A stretch of DNA of 64,000 nt, taken from Monosporascus cannonballus (Eukaryota > Ascomycota > Sordariomycetes > Xylariales). The position numbers were made by a program, and so were the translations under genes. Positions within the stretch are counted from its first letter, which is position 1. Each line of letters starts with the position of its first letter. Positions 22,954-35,905 of this stretch are shown piece by piece. The notes beneath the pieces are model-generated. The model saw only the letters and a list, made by a program, of their open reading frames with translations. It was not told where the DNA came from and did not search any database. The stretch covers positions 1 through 64,000 of the forward strand of contig QJNS01000041.1 in NCBI GenBank assembly GCA_004154925.1, read 5' to 3'.

Positions 22954-25400
22954 AGCGGGTAAAGCGAAGTGAGCGGCAAGTCGCTAGTCAGAGGGAAACG
23001 AGTGACACCTCTCGATGACAAACAACGAAACTCGCAATCCGTGAAGACACTGAGCGGGACGGGGACATGGTTTAAAAAGCTAGCATGGATCTACCGAGCA
23101 AGGCGATCTACGGGAGCCAAGGCCATAATGCCCAGCTATCCATACAACCGAAATATCGTGCCGAGCCAACAACTCATGCAGCTGCGTAGTATTGGTGGGC
23201 TCGGCGGGGTTTCAGAGCAATTTCTGAGAGCCATCCGATCTGATCATCATTGGATATGTGATTGGCTGGCCCAGTGGCATTCTCACTCGCAGCAGAACGT
23301 TACAGAATGTGGTCGGGCTTATGAAATGTCCAGAACTTACCCAGATCCCGACGGTGTGACTGACTTGGAACCAAGCAGTCAGTTGTCGACCCTCAAGTGA
23401 CTGTAGATTCCCTTATATTGAACTAGGTCCACATTAACGGAGGATTCGATTTGGCTTAGTGCATGATCTGTTAAGCGCCCGAACCAAACCAAGGCGTCGG
23501 GGTCTCATCAAGGAGTCTTAGACTAGCAGGGGGTCAATCAGACTTTCGGAATGCCGAGGAGTATATACTTCGCAGACGCTGTCGACCAGACGCACAAGTT
23601 CAGGGGCTGATATTCATGAAGTTGGTGGTATGGCTTCCGAAATGTTGCATGCGACAAAGATATCTGATCGGCCAACCATATGGATATTGCCGTACACACA
23701 TAGTCAAAAAGGCTTGTCCTTGCTTGCGTAGACCATTTTAGCTGCCGCTGATGGAGCTTGTGGACTTATCGTCTCGTGTTACTTTTCGGGTTCGGGATCG
23801 GACTTCGAGGACTTTTTATTACTCCCTCTTTGCCCAGTTAAATACGGCGCAGGCTTGCCGTGTAACCCGTCAGAAAGTGCCCTGAGAAAGTTACAGCGAA
23901 CTTTTGGATATGCAGTTGGTTCGTTCAAATACTTGTGTTCTAATCTTAGGTGGCATGAGGCAACGATAACTGCTCCGACGCATCTTTGCCCCCCTCCATG
24001 ATCTTGGCGAGACTCAATGCGTTATGGGTTTTCCGCCCGATGCCAAGCATATACTATCGATTGACCTAAACTCAATCGAGCCTGCATCAAACCAAGTGTC
24101 AATGGCTTCGTATTCCGGCTCAGCCGTAGAAGATTCAAGATCGACCTCGATAATACCTCGTCATGTATGGTGAAGTGAGTGGGGCCGCGGTGACAGTGAC
24201 CGTCTGTTTTCCAGTACCATGTGTATGCGAGCGCTGAGGGCTGCAGATTGCATGCAGCTCAGCTCCGAGGTCCAGCCACGAGGTACAGCCCGTCTATTAT
24301 CTTCGATCTATGAAGTTGTTTGATAGTGAATTCACGCAGGACATACACCAGGTTTGGTAGGACTGAGAGGCGACAAATCTGCACGGTGGCCTGTCCGACC
24401 ATCCGTCATACCTGGGATGGCCCCGACCTGAATGGGGTGTTGTTCGCTAGTATTATCTACACCAGCAGCTCACCGTCAACTGGATAGAGCCCGACATTTC
24501 GCAGTTGCCCTTGCGTCCTTAGCAAATTTGATGAACTCCATGTGCTCGTTAACTATGCTTGCTTTAGGGGACAAGGAGAGTCTCACACAGCGTCATGATG
24601 AATTACAGAATTCCACTGGGTAACATCTGCTTCACAAGTCGGGAATGGAACTGGTACACAAAATAGGCCAACTACTATGTATGTTATATTTTCTCACCTA
24701 CACCCCTTTCAGAAACATCACCACTCTCAGTCACATTGTCTACTTCCAGCTCAGTTCATCAGCTACATATAGTTTCGTCTCAGTTACATTTCTCCCGAAG
24801 CCTCGGTCTCCTCCCATCTATCCTTTTAGGTGAGCGAGGGTATTTCGTATCCTACAGTTGGATTGATGTTGCATCGATATGCCAAGATGTCCTGAGGCTT
24901 GTTGCGCTCGAATGAATAGTATGGCCCTACCTTCTTACGTGAAGAAAAGGCGCCGGTTTCGGGAATCTGAGATGGGGTGCGGGCGAGGGAATATCGTAAA
25001 GCGTGACTCTTTGTTAGCCATCACGTGAGGTATCGTGACAGGAGAGAATCCCTCCGGGATGAACACCAGAGAGGGAACCATTCAAATCTTTCAGCTCTTA
25101 GCGTTAAGCATTATCAACGTACACGTAAGAGACTCATAACGGGGACATATAACCCGCCTAACCATCATCATCTCGCGTAATGAACCAATGTCCGCCGCAG
25201 TCCAGCCCCAAAATCAGAGGTTTTCATACACCACCCAAGTCTGGCCAAGACGAGGCACGTATTTCGTTATGCAATTACCCTACCTACTTCTCAAAGGGGC
25301 CCCCCAATGCCGAATAACACCCTCCGCCGCCTTTGCCGTGCTCCCTACCCCTTTAGCGCCGTGTCACAAGAGCCGCTGAAAAGTACCCTTGATCCCGTAC
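22954..25400. other. Gene-poor 2.4 kb, includes chitin deacetylase promoter
   Basis: Only the 5' flank of the chitin deacetylase gene and the 3' flank of HET-C are defined. A 143-codon open stretch at 22969-23400 (+) starts with GTG and has no recognisable domain. No RNA gene or repeat was seen. Confidence 0.5.
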
Positions 25401-27871
25401 TCAGTAGGGATAGGGGGGCTGACCGTATCCACTGCCCCATCGCTGGTGGCCGCCGTACGGAGGATAGCCCCCCTGGTGAGGCGGGGGTGGTCCCCCGTAG
25501 GCGGCACCAGGATATGGCCCGGGCGGAGGCGCACCGCCGTAATGTCCTCCGTGGTGGGGTGGCGCACCACCGTAGTGCCCTCCGTGCTGAGGCGGCGCGC
25601 CTCCGTATCCCTGGTGCCCGTAGGGCGGGTAGTGCGCGGGAGGCGGCGCGCCGTACCCATGCTGGCCGTGTTGTCGATAGTGACCAGGTGGCGGCCCGCC
25701 ATAGTCCTGGCGTGCTCCGTGGCCGGACGAATGAGGCCGGTCATACGAGGATTGCGCGCCGTCATAGTAGCTTTCCGCCTCGCCACCACGGGGCGGCCGG
25801 TCTTGCGTGTATCCGTAGTTGGGGCGTGCGGCCGGCAGTGCTGGCGAAGATGACGAGCCCGGTTGGTTGTGGCCAGCACCGACGCCCATCTCATCGAGGT
25901 CGCGGGCTTTGACTTGGGTCCATAGCGAATCAGAAGGTCTGCCGTGCCCGAGTCCGTCGAAGAGACCGCTTCCGTGGGAGTGGCCGCGGCTCCTGTCGCT
26001 CTCTCCGGAAAACAAAACATGGTTTTTACCGTTCTTGACAGACTCGGAGCCAAGAACACGGTTGAGGTTGTGGCGTTCTGGGTACTCTTCGGCCCACTTG
26101 CGAACGGTGTCGAACATTTCACGCTGAATCTCGATATTGTCATCACGGATGGCTGGGTGGTGGAAAGCGCGGAGTACGTCGTCGACCACCTCATCCTCCG
26201 GGACCCCAGGATTTTCCCAAGCAAACATAATTCGGCTTCGAGATCGTTAGCGAGTACTCATAGCTAAGCAGATGACTAAGATACTTACGGAACCACGTAT
26301 TGAAGAATAGCAGCAGCTACTCGCCCAGCACACGGGTTTAGGATGTTGGTGAAATGGTCCTTTGACAGCATAGAGTGCGTTGGGTCTGTGCACCTCGGAT
26401 TCCGCCATGGCTCCAGTTGGCTGTTGGCGCTGGCGTCGATGACAGTGGAAGACCCATCTTTCAACGTCTTAGTGACTTGATTGATGATGGGGCGAATGAA
26501 AGGCGCCAGCAGGCTGAGGACGAAGGCTGTTAGGGTCTCGCTGATCTTCTCAATCAGGTTTTCCAGGCCCGGGATCTTGGCGATGATTCTGTTGATAGCC
26601 TTAACAATTCTATCCCGGAACTGCAGAATGGGATAGATTTGTTTAGAGACCTTGACGGGGTCGAAGCTCTCGCTCATGCCGGGCACGATATTAGCATTAT
26701 CCCGACTCAAGTCTCCCCTTGACTCGTTGCGTCTCTGTTGCTCTTCGGACCTCGCTTTGAGACTGCGGGCTTCCGAAGCGAATCCGTCTCCACTGTCTGG
26801 CAACTGGGCGACAAGCGAGATGAAATCATTTCCACCGCCACTGCGGCCGCCGCCTCCGAGTAAACTTCCAGCCAAGACGTCCAATAGGCCCCTCGAACCG
26901 CCCCTGCCGCTTCTTTGGCTACTGTCGCCTTCTTTCTCGCAGCTTCTCAAGACGAGGTCTAGTTGGTCTATCTCTGACACCTCGGTCTGAGTGAAGTGAT
27001 CGTTGGCTTCGCCGAGCACGGAATGGAGGAAGTCAACACCGCCGAAAGTCCCCGTTACAAGGGGGAAAACCCGCTTGCCCCACAGATCAATTTTGGTATC
27101 CTCTCCACAGTGAGGGAAGACACCATGGTAGCCAAGCTCCCGCAGGGCAAGTTCACAATAGTTAGAATGGGCACTGAAGTCCTCCATGCAGTGAAGAGCC
27201 TGTCCGAGACATCTCAAGGCCTCGCAAAGATCCTCCTCGTTGCCCTTCCCCCGGGAACCACTGGTGTAAAGCCTGCCATAATGAATACTGCGACCAAAAC
27301 TGAATCTAAGATACCCGGCACTCGTAGCCCAACTACCACGCTCATTAGCAATGTAATTTTTCATGCCAGTGCGTCTGTCAATTTCCGTCTCCTCAGGCAT
27401 GACCGGGCCACGGAGCCGGGGGTCAAATTCCCTTGCATCCATGCCGTCAGCGTAGCCAAGTGGGTTATCGATATGCTCTTCGGGCCGGTAGACGCCCAGC
27501 CTCTCGGCAGTGACCTCGAACTCCTCCGTCGCATAACCGTTGGCTAAGAAGGAAAGAACCCAGACTAGGATGCGGATGGTCTCAGCGTTGACTCCCTTCA
27601 AGCTTCCCACATCGACGGCCTGGGAGTAATCTCGAAGCCAGTTGCCGAAATAAGTCCGCCTGACGGAAAGCGAGGACCATTTCTTGCCGTAGACGAACGC
27701 CACCGTCTTTAGCATATCCTCAATGTCTCCATGGCGCCAGTTGTGTCCCTCAATCTGAGCGACGGAGGGTATATTGCCAGCACCAAAGGCTGCCGCTTTA
27801 CCGGGCATCAGAATCAATATGATGCCCAGGACAAGCAGCATGCTGCCGCAGCCTAAGCGGGTGGATGCCAT
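25401..27871 (-). CDS. het-C: HET-C-type heterokaryon incompatibility protein
   Basis: Exons 27871-26289 and 26235-25401 (minus strand) give about 805 residues. The 53-nt intron starts GTAAGT, and splicing joins QYVVP to RIMFAWENPGVPEDEV, the conserved block after this intron in HET-C proteins. The ATG at 27871 was chosen over an upstream GTG because it directly precedes the signal peptide (CGSMLLVLGIILILMPGKAAA). Conserved Het-C (PF07217) blocks include FGAGNIPSVAQIEGHNWRHG, VRRTYFGNWLRDYSQAVD and LGQALHCMEDFSAHSNYCEL. The C-terminus is Gly/Tyr/Pro-rich with repeats of the form HYGGAPP/GYGGAPP, as in the glycine-rich tail of the family. In Neurospora crassa allelic het-c differences trigger incompatibility after hyphal fusion; the protein is secretory-pathway or membrane associated. 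No pin-c-like HET-domain partner is visible nearby. Confidence 0.93.
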
Positions 27872-30800
27872 GTTTCGTGCTGCACTCTCGTAAAGTGCTG
27901 ATGCGATCAAAAGCACTGGTGAGAGTACGTGGTGAGAGTCTGGTGACGTGTGCCGATGTTGATTGATCTAAATAATAGGTCCTTTAGGTAAGTGGTTGGA
28001 AGTTCAGTCCCGTTCAGCCTCCAAAATAGTTAGCGGGGTAGTTTTCTTGTCAGCGTGACGGTTTTAGGAGGAGGACCTCGGTAGGTGATAGGTTATGGTC
28101 GAATGAACAGAACAAGCCGACACTGAGACAGGTCACCTGTTCATGTAGCTCGATGACGCAAAGTGAGGAAGGAAATGTCATAGAGTGACGTTCGGGCTTA
28201 ATTTTGGTATTAGGTTGCATGTAGTAGGTATGGGCGCAATGGCTAGTGTGGTAACTGCAAAGAAATGAAAATTTATTCATGCCCGAGGCGACCTACCTCG
28301 TACGAAAGGTGCACGCAAAAGTGGGCGACCACTAGTAGCTTGCTGAGTTCACAGTACGCCACGAGGCAGAGTGATATACGGTGGAAATAATGCTAAGGGT
28401 TGCGGTAACAAAATATTCCAGGGTGTGTACTTTTGTCATCACAATAATATACTTAAAATCAAGTTCCTTACTAGCCCATAATGTATTTGCGCTGGAAATA
28501 TCGTCTGCGACGCCACAACCTGTACTCTTATATCGGACAAGCTATGGGGGCATACTTCTACGGGCGACCTTCGTGCAGAACCATCAATCCAAGTGCCCAC
28601 ATCTAATGCCGCTTTTGTCGGCACGTGAAGATAAACAGACCTACTGGGCACCAGGGAACATTAACATTCCTTCCTTGTACCCTCTAGTGTCGGATCTAAC
28701 GCGATTGTTATACTGAGGTGCCGATTCATATAGGGCTCGAAAATGTTAATTGATGGAAAATACCTTGGTAGGATGTTAAACCCGCCCCTACGGCATCGTA
28801 TTACCTTTTACGGAGGCCAGATGAGCCACAATCGATGCCAGGCTGGTACTACGGTATCAGGCAAAAGTTTTCGCATCCTGTCAGGTAGCAGTGGGTTGCG
28901 CTAGTAGCCATGCCATACAAATGAGGTATAGTCTTTCCACGAGTCAACCAACCGCAGGGACTTAGAAGAATTGTAATACACTAATCCGAGGTAGGTTACT
29001 ATTCGGTGGGGTTAATGACCCACATACCTGACTCTAATGCGAAAACTTGCCCACAAACACCGTAGTAAGCTAGCTTCCTGGTGCGGAGTACGATGTAAAT
29101 GCCAAGACACCTGCCCTACGGCTGTCTTACACCCAATTAGACACCCAACCCACTGAAAGAATACCATCAAGGTACGCAGCTATGCCCTACCATACCAAGG
29201 ATTGCGTCTATACTCGGACCCAGAGACCTGGGACATGAAAGGTGTGGTGAGCCTCAGCCGCTCAGAAGTTCAATTCGTCTCTGCCACCTCCTGATGATAG
29301 GTGCGGCGACGTATTTCGAAACTCTACGGGCGCTTTCTGCACAGGGCCATGCCTCGTTGGGGATAACATCCCATGTCTAGTCTGGAATGGCAACCGCCGT
29401 CTCATTGCACAAGACTTGATATTCATAGCAACACCCGTAACACGTTCCACGTCTAGAACGGATTAGACGTCTGATCCCGGCCCATCTAGCACTAGATTAG
29501 TATCGTACAATATATTATTAGAGGTCCTATTAATGAGCGGCCGGCTGCACAAGTTCATCGGACTTAGGCCCTCCTTCATTTATGTACCTACCAGGCCTAA
29601 CCACCACCTGACGTTCAGGATTCCCACGGCGGTTGAGGCTGAGTCACAGGCCACGTGGGGAAAAGAGACTTCACATTCCCAAAAAGGAAAACCCAGTAAG
29701 GCAAATGCATGTTATCTCATTTTTTTAGCCGGTAGGGCTGAGTTATCACCAGTGATGGCGAAAAGTCGGAAGGGTGCTCCCGATATGATGAGGCTGACTA
29801 AGACGACCGGGGAGTCCGGACCGACTTTTTCTCTCTAGGAATCGCAGTATCGCGGTAGCCGAGTACATTTCTGCTCGCGAAAGGGGTTACGATTCCTGCG
29901 GTGTTGATCGTGGGATTGCTGAGTTGATCCAATTGGTACAACCCCATGCCGACCCCGTCGCGGTTTTAGTAACTTGGAATCGAGAGAGGACTTCTTACCT
30001 AAGAGAATGAGCGAAGAACCGGTCGGTATCGCCCTGCCTAGGTTGGTTGACAAGCATAACGATTGAAGTGGTGAATATTCGTCAACCTCTGAGATAACTG
30101 CTTTGCCGATGACGGCTTGGGAAGCGCTTCGCGACGTCTGCGTGGCTGCAGCGGTCCGGAATGATTTCTTCTCCGGGTGGAGTACCTCCAGATCTGCAAA
30201 GCGGGAATGTACCTGGCCTGTCGCTGTGGGAGTCTGGCGGGTTAGGGGTTCGGGGACAGTGGGGCTTCGAATCCCGAGTGTGCCTGTATTGACGCGGCAA
30301 CGCTGGGAGCTTTTCTCCAAGCCGACATCCTGATCTATAATGCGCCATGGAGAGCCTGACGCCGACGAAGTTCCCGCTCTGTTGGCCTGTGGAACGTAGC
30401 CTTCCGATACAACAAGAGATTGCTCAGAGGTTAGTTCCTACAACAGGACAAGCTAAAATAAGCACACCCAGACAACAGACGTGCCTACAGCACAAGATGT
30501 TACTATAAACATAAGTACAGCTAAAAGACCGACAAAATGCTACCAATCCAGTAGCCTAGAACTTAACATGCGGCGTGGTTTGCACTCTTAGTTCCCCCTG
30601 TGTATGGTACGAGTAGGATCGAGGACCTGTGTCTTGTGTTTCTCCCACTAAACGCATGTGATGGACTGGTCTCCTATGGCCGTCTAAGACCGCTGACCCG
30701 AGGACTAGGTAACGATGGATGCGCAGCGGCGGCCGGACACTTGCGGCTCGGGACCTTCCAACGTAATTATTCCTAGACTCCTGCGGCCAAACGTTGGAAG

Positions 30801-32224
30801 ATCATTGGAAGAAGTAGACGGCACCGGAAGTAAGCAGTTTTCAATCTGCCCACTATGGCTTGATTCTCGTGATAGCGGGTATGAGAACAAGTTAGCACAG
30901 AATTTTGATTCTTGGTCTTATCGGCACCGCCCGAAGCAGCTATGCATGTCCCGTGCAGTCGAAATTGAGGGATTAGGCAGCGGGGATGAGCGGGTTGATG
31001 AGTGGACCGATACTAATATCCGTTTCTGCTAGAATCCCATTGCCATCTGGTTTCCGGCTAACACCCGGTTCTATCCTCTAGATTGAAGGCCCATAGCGTC
31101 TGAAGATGGCGAATACATCCTAGCCGATGATGAAAAGGCTATGGAAGGTCGGGAGCAGGTAGTTAACGAAGAGCCAGAGACAACGTAACCGGAGCGGAAA
31201 TGCAGATTATCCGCGGCGGAGACTAGGTACCTGGCTCCACCAGGTACTTTCAGGAGTTAGTGTTGCGAGTCTCCGTTTGAACTCGCCGAAGATGCAATGG
31301 AGCTAACCCGGGGAGACGATGTGCTTGAGGGGTATGCCTGCGGTCTGCATGTGTCAGCTTAACTCATTTAGTGCTGAATCAGTCACGTATTTTCAAACTG
31401 GGTATGAAACAGGTACGGCAGGATGTGGCGGAATCAGGCGTAATGGGACCTTGCGTAAGCAAGTGGGTCAACTCCCAAAGCCTGTCCTCCGTCCATGACA
31501 AGTGTTTCAACCGGTCAGGTCGTAGGAATATAGCAATGGGTTTACTCTAGGCCTACACTGCCATGCGGAACATTACCGACGTGCTGGAATCAAGTCAGCG
31601 CCCGTTCTCTTCATACGCTATCCGGTAGTACTGGTACTTCATACGCTGGGGAGAATAAAGCACTATACCTGTGGTTTCCCAATACGACTGGCCAGCAACT
31701 CGTGTAGTGCCCCGAGGCTGATTGGCCTGTGTAGGGCTTCCGTTGAGGTGGGATCCCGAGAGCGCTGTGGCCTCCCCGGTTCCGCATGTTACCGGCAACT
31801 GCGACTATATTCCGTGAGACCCTCTGGAGCCGGGCCTTAATAAGTAAGCATCCTGCGCTCCAAGGTAAGACCATATCGTAGTAAGGCTGTGCTAGATCAA
31901 TCCAACCCCCACATCTATACCCACTACAAACGACGAAGAGACATTGGTTCATCAAAAGAGCGGGATGCGGCTCGGCAATGCCTACGGCTGTCTTGTTGAC
32001 CCCTGGACAACTCACCATGGTTCGACTACACCCGGCTGACATTGGAAGAAAAGGCCTGTCTGATGCTACAATGAACGAGCAATGATATAAAGGGAGGCGA
32101 AAGCTCTCATGTTTCCAACTCTCGAATCGACATCTAGATACCAGACACGGAAGAAAGTTACTCATTACTCTGAACTTTATTTACGTTCACCGAATCGAAT
32201 AGACCAAACTTGTCTACAATAAGA
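27872..32224. other. 4.3 kb gene-poor region
   Basis: Only short ORFs without recognisable domains or splice context occur on either strand. Base composition is ordinary, so this is not a RIP block. It contains the 5' flanks of HET-C (left) and of the flavin oxidase gene (right). Confidence 0.5.
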
Positions 32225-33613
32225 ATGTCGCTTACCTTATGGAAAGACATTTCGCCGCTCGGCCAACGACTCCGCGAGCCAACGAGCAGGTCACCGCACG
32301 TTTTAGTTATTGGTGGCGGCGTCACTGGCCTCATATCTTCTTGGGTGCTGCTGGATCGTGGCTACCACGTCACAATTCTTAGCGACGCCTGGGCAAATGA
32401 TAACCAGCGGTTAACCTCACAAATAGCTGGCGCCTTGTATGTGAATCTCCAGTAGTTCATCCCCCCTCCCATCAGATACAGAGAGCCAAGGTCAACTGTT
32501 GTGACCAAGCCGCAGAAACTGCTGCAGCCCCTTGGATCTGTCCAAGAGTAACCAAGGCTTACATGAATCTCCAGATGGGAATTCCCACCAGCTGTTTGCG
32601 GACAACATACCGATGCCATATCTCTTTCCCATTCAAAGCGCTGGTGTATGACGGCATATCACATTTGGGACGGAATTGCTGCGATTCCCCCTCTGAGCGA
32701 AGCATCGGGAGTCCGTATGATGCCATCGGACTTCTTTTTCCCGCACACTGTGGAGAATGATCCCGCCCAGCGTTCAAAGATGACCGAGATCATGGCCAGC
32801 GGTGTGAGGGGATTCTACCGTGGATCTGATATAATCGACGAGAGGCGCATCGACCCTGCGTATGGCGCTGTGGATGCGTACGAGTTGATGGCCCCCATCA
32901 TCGATACGGATAAAGCAATGCATTGGTTGATGAACCTCGTCGAAAGCAAAGGCGCCAATTTCGTCACGGAGACAATTACACGTGATCTCGTCGACCTAGA
33001 GGACTCCCTTCGAGCACGCTTCGATGCTGATGTCATTGTCAATTGTACCGGACTCCAGGGTGAGGTACTGGCGGGCGACGATACTGTCTATCCTATACGT
33101 GGGGGGCTTATCCGAGTCATCAACGACGGAACGGACTTCCCGAAAGTGGACGCGGCCCTGACTATTACGGCAGATGCAGCTGGCTCCGCGAATGAGATCG
33201 TCTTCCTGGTGCCTAGAAATGACAACATTCTTCTCATTGGGGGCATAGCCGAGCCGCATGAACGGGAACTCAATTTGACACTAGACAGCCCGATAATACG
33301 CAGGATGCGAGAAAGATGCGAAAAGTTCTTACCAGGATTGAAGGACGCTCGGGTCGACCCAGACTACCCCTTCGCGCAAGGGCTGCGGCCGTTCAGGGGG
33401 AAGAACGTGAGAGTCGAGCGCGAGCTCCGCAGGACAGGAAGCCGAATCGTCCATTCCTACGGCCAAGGGGGTGCGGGGTGGAGTCTTTCCTTTGGATGCG
33501 CCCAAGATGTTGCAATGCTGGTCGAAGAGGCCCTTTCCGGGGTTCCGGCACGGCCGATGGCCGAGATGACAAACGATTGGAAAATACCGAAAACAGAAAG
33601 ACGTCGCTGGTAA
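32225..33613 (+). CDS. FAD-dependent D-amino-acid oxidase-type oxidoreductase
   Basis: Exons 32225-32436 and 32575-33613 give about 416 residues. The intron begins with a perfect GTATGT and ends CTCCAG. Joining restores SQIAGAL-WEFPPAVCGQH, a block typical of the D-amino-acid oxidase family (DAO, PF01266). The FAD-binding Rossmann motif VIGGGVTGLISSWVLL lies at about residues 26-41. Other family blocks are SLSHSKRWCMTAYHIW, DVIVNCTGLQG, YPIRGGLIRV and, near the C-terminus, HSYGQGGAGWSLSFGCAQ, which closes over the FAD. The reaction is oxidative deamination of a D-amino acid (or D-aspartate) to a 2-oxo acid with ammonia and H2O2. There is no obvious C-terminal SKL peroxisome signal (the end is TERRRW). 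Substrate cannot be assigned. Confidence 0.9.
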
Positions 33614-34305
33614 GCCGCAACAGGCTTTGGAGTGCTGTTTGTAATCATAGTGAGAGTGGGATGAACATAGCAACGGAGAACTGTGTGTGCGGGGTGGACA
33701 AGCGGGAGCTGCGGACAGGGGTATAGGCTGGTTCGGAAATACCTAGTGATCGGGTGATGGCGCGGAATTGGACGATAGAGTGCACAATGTAAAACCAATA
33801 TGTATAGTACTAGGATCGTTTATGGGATTGACGTTGAAAGTTACACAAGTACAATGCGCATCTGGACAAGCGGCTCCGTCATGAGTACTTCGGACTCCAC
33901 GGTACCCTTGAATATCTCACCCTTGTTATGGTGTGAGGCAGAGACAAGTGGCCGCGAGAGGAGTGTTTCCCGTTGAAGATTGCCTATACAGGGCCGGGAT
34001 TTGTCAAGCAAACGAAAGTTGTGGCTACAGGTATGGGCGGCGACGGGCATTCCATTCGGTATGTACTTCAGAGCTGGAAGATGCGGCGATTGTAGCGGAG
34101 GTAATGAACAGCACTACATGGGTCGCTCGACCTCCTGTACGAAGTGAGGCTAGTCAGCTGAAGCGGTCAAGCTAACATGCAGGGCCCGACAATTTTTGGC
34201 GTAGATGTGCGTACAGCAGTAAGCTGACTTATTATATTTCCAGAGTTTGTGAGGGTCTATGATCGTAATATGTCACCAGATTTGTCTCTTGACGGAAGGT
34301 CCTCA

Positions 34306-34503
34306 TACAGTAATTCCTCTCGAAATTCGGTGAAAGCTAATGCAGGTCGAGACGCACGCCCTTCTAAGTTCCTCAGACAGCATACGTCTTCCCTTTCCCC
34401 TCAATAAAAATAGCGTCACTCTCCGGCATTACAGATAATCCGTCACATTAGCCTGTCTTGGCCTGCATTAGCCTTCACCAATTTCGAGGGATAACATGGT
34501 GTT
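34306..34503. mobile_element. MITE-like element, copy A
   Basis: Imperfect terminal inverted repeats: the left end CTCGAAATTCGGTGAAAGCT then AATGCAGG (34319-34346) is the reverse complement, with few mismatches, of the right end GCCTGCATTAGCC…ACCAATTTCGAG (34461-34488). The outer bases (TACAGTAATTCC on the left; GGATAACATGGT on the right) also pair roughly. It has no coding capacity and is about 200 bp long. Confidence 0.65.
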
Positions 34504-35684
34504 CACATGAACGCATATTGCACGGGACAACGATGGCGGCATAGGTCAGAAGGAATGCATGGCGCAGTAAGGCAGACGAGTTTGGCCGTACGGAATCGAC
34601 TGACCGCAATCTATAATAATTGATGACTGGAGACTGAGGTGCCCGTTACCGAAAGAGGTACGGCCTTTTGGATTACGCGTCACTGGTAAATCTCCTTCCA
34701 CCCAGGAGTGAAAGGAGACTCGACTGGACATGAATCATCCACCAGTAGTACATGCTTAAGATCGAGTAACGCGAGTAGATCCTATCACGCACGAACGGAG
34801 TCATAGTAGTGGGTAGTTTTAGCGTATCAACATGGGGACGAGAGCAATTATAAATAGACCGAGGTGGCGAAGTGAGGAAAAGATGATCCGTGCCGAGATA
34901 TTAGTGGCCGTTGAGATGCAGAAGAGATCTCTAACGTTATAGTTCGGTTATAGAATATGAAGGGTTTCAGAGATCCCCAACGGAGTGCAGTACTGTAGCT
35001 CTAGCGTTACTAACCTAAATGTGGGTATCTGCCCTAGGGAGCTGGTCCGGTCCCCCGCCTCACTCTCTTGCTTGGCGTCCCGTTTAGATTAACCTCGCCG
35101 AATCATCAAACGTTTCGTCTTTAAACGCTTTTTGGCAAGACCCTGAATTGTCATCTCCCCCACACAAGCCAAGTGGACTCATTGACATTAGCTGTACTTA
35201 CTTTATTTCATATCTTTAAAGCTATTCCAGCTTAGAAATAATTTATAAATATTCCTCGATCGCACTTCTGTGCCACCTACCCGTGTTATATTAAATGTGT
35301 ATATATGTATTTAATATTGTTTACATAACAATGCTAGTTCCATTTGCTCTATTATTTTATATAAAGATATCGTTAAACGTACGCTGTTATCGTACTATTA
35401 CCAGCTCTAGCGCTCTATTGTATTTATTACGCCACTACAGCAAGCTATGTATTCAGAGAAGTATCGACCTTGACCTGGTTACCACTTAGTTTGTATGAGG
35501 TTGAAAGTGATTAGCGGTTCGGTTTCCAGAAAGCGTTTAGGTACGGAACGATTAACGATTCAGTGAGGTCAATCTAACTCGGACGTTGGGTACTTGGCAT
35601 TTGCAGGCCAACAAATCTCATTTTGCCTTCTCTGGCATAAGATACCTGACGTATAGGTACGTTCTGTCTGACTTATGAATCACA

Positions 35685-35905
35685 TTTTATCTACCGTAAA
35701 GGCTAATACAGGCTATTCGCTCCATTATCCGGCTTCCCTAACATTTCCTACTTTTTATGCGTCGCATTAATTTTATCCTTTAGCCCTTTCTCCTCTAATT
35801 CAGAGAAGCTGTCGGTAATACATATAATCCGTCGCATTAGCATGCATTAGCCGGTAGGTATTTGCTTCGAATTAGTTTCGCGAGATAATACGGTATTAGG
35901 TAGGT
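35685..35905. mobile_element. MITE-like element, copy B
   Basis: It shares with copy A the internal block ATAATCCGTCRCATTAGC and the ends (left GGCTAATACAGG, right TGCATTAGCC followed by TTTCGCGAGATAATACGG). It is more divergent, with additional sequence in the right arm. Boundaries are approximate. Confidence 0.55.

Noticed and set aside
22969..23400. 143-codon plus-strand ORF upstream of the chitin deacetylase
   Set aside because: Starts with GTG in the promoter of a divergent gene, with no domain, signal or splice context.
25364..26224. Antisense and shifted frames of more than 150 codons over the HET-C tail
   Set aside because: They arise from the GC-rich glycine repeat; the HET-C frame continues through a proper intron junction.
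30225..30290. tRNA-like T-arm string (CTTCGAATCCC)
   Set aside because: No matching acceptor stem, anticodon arm or D arm could be folded around it.
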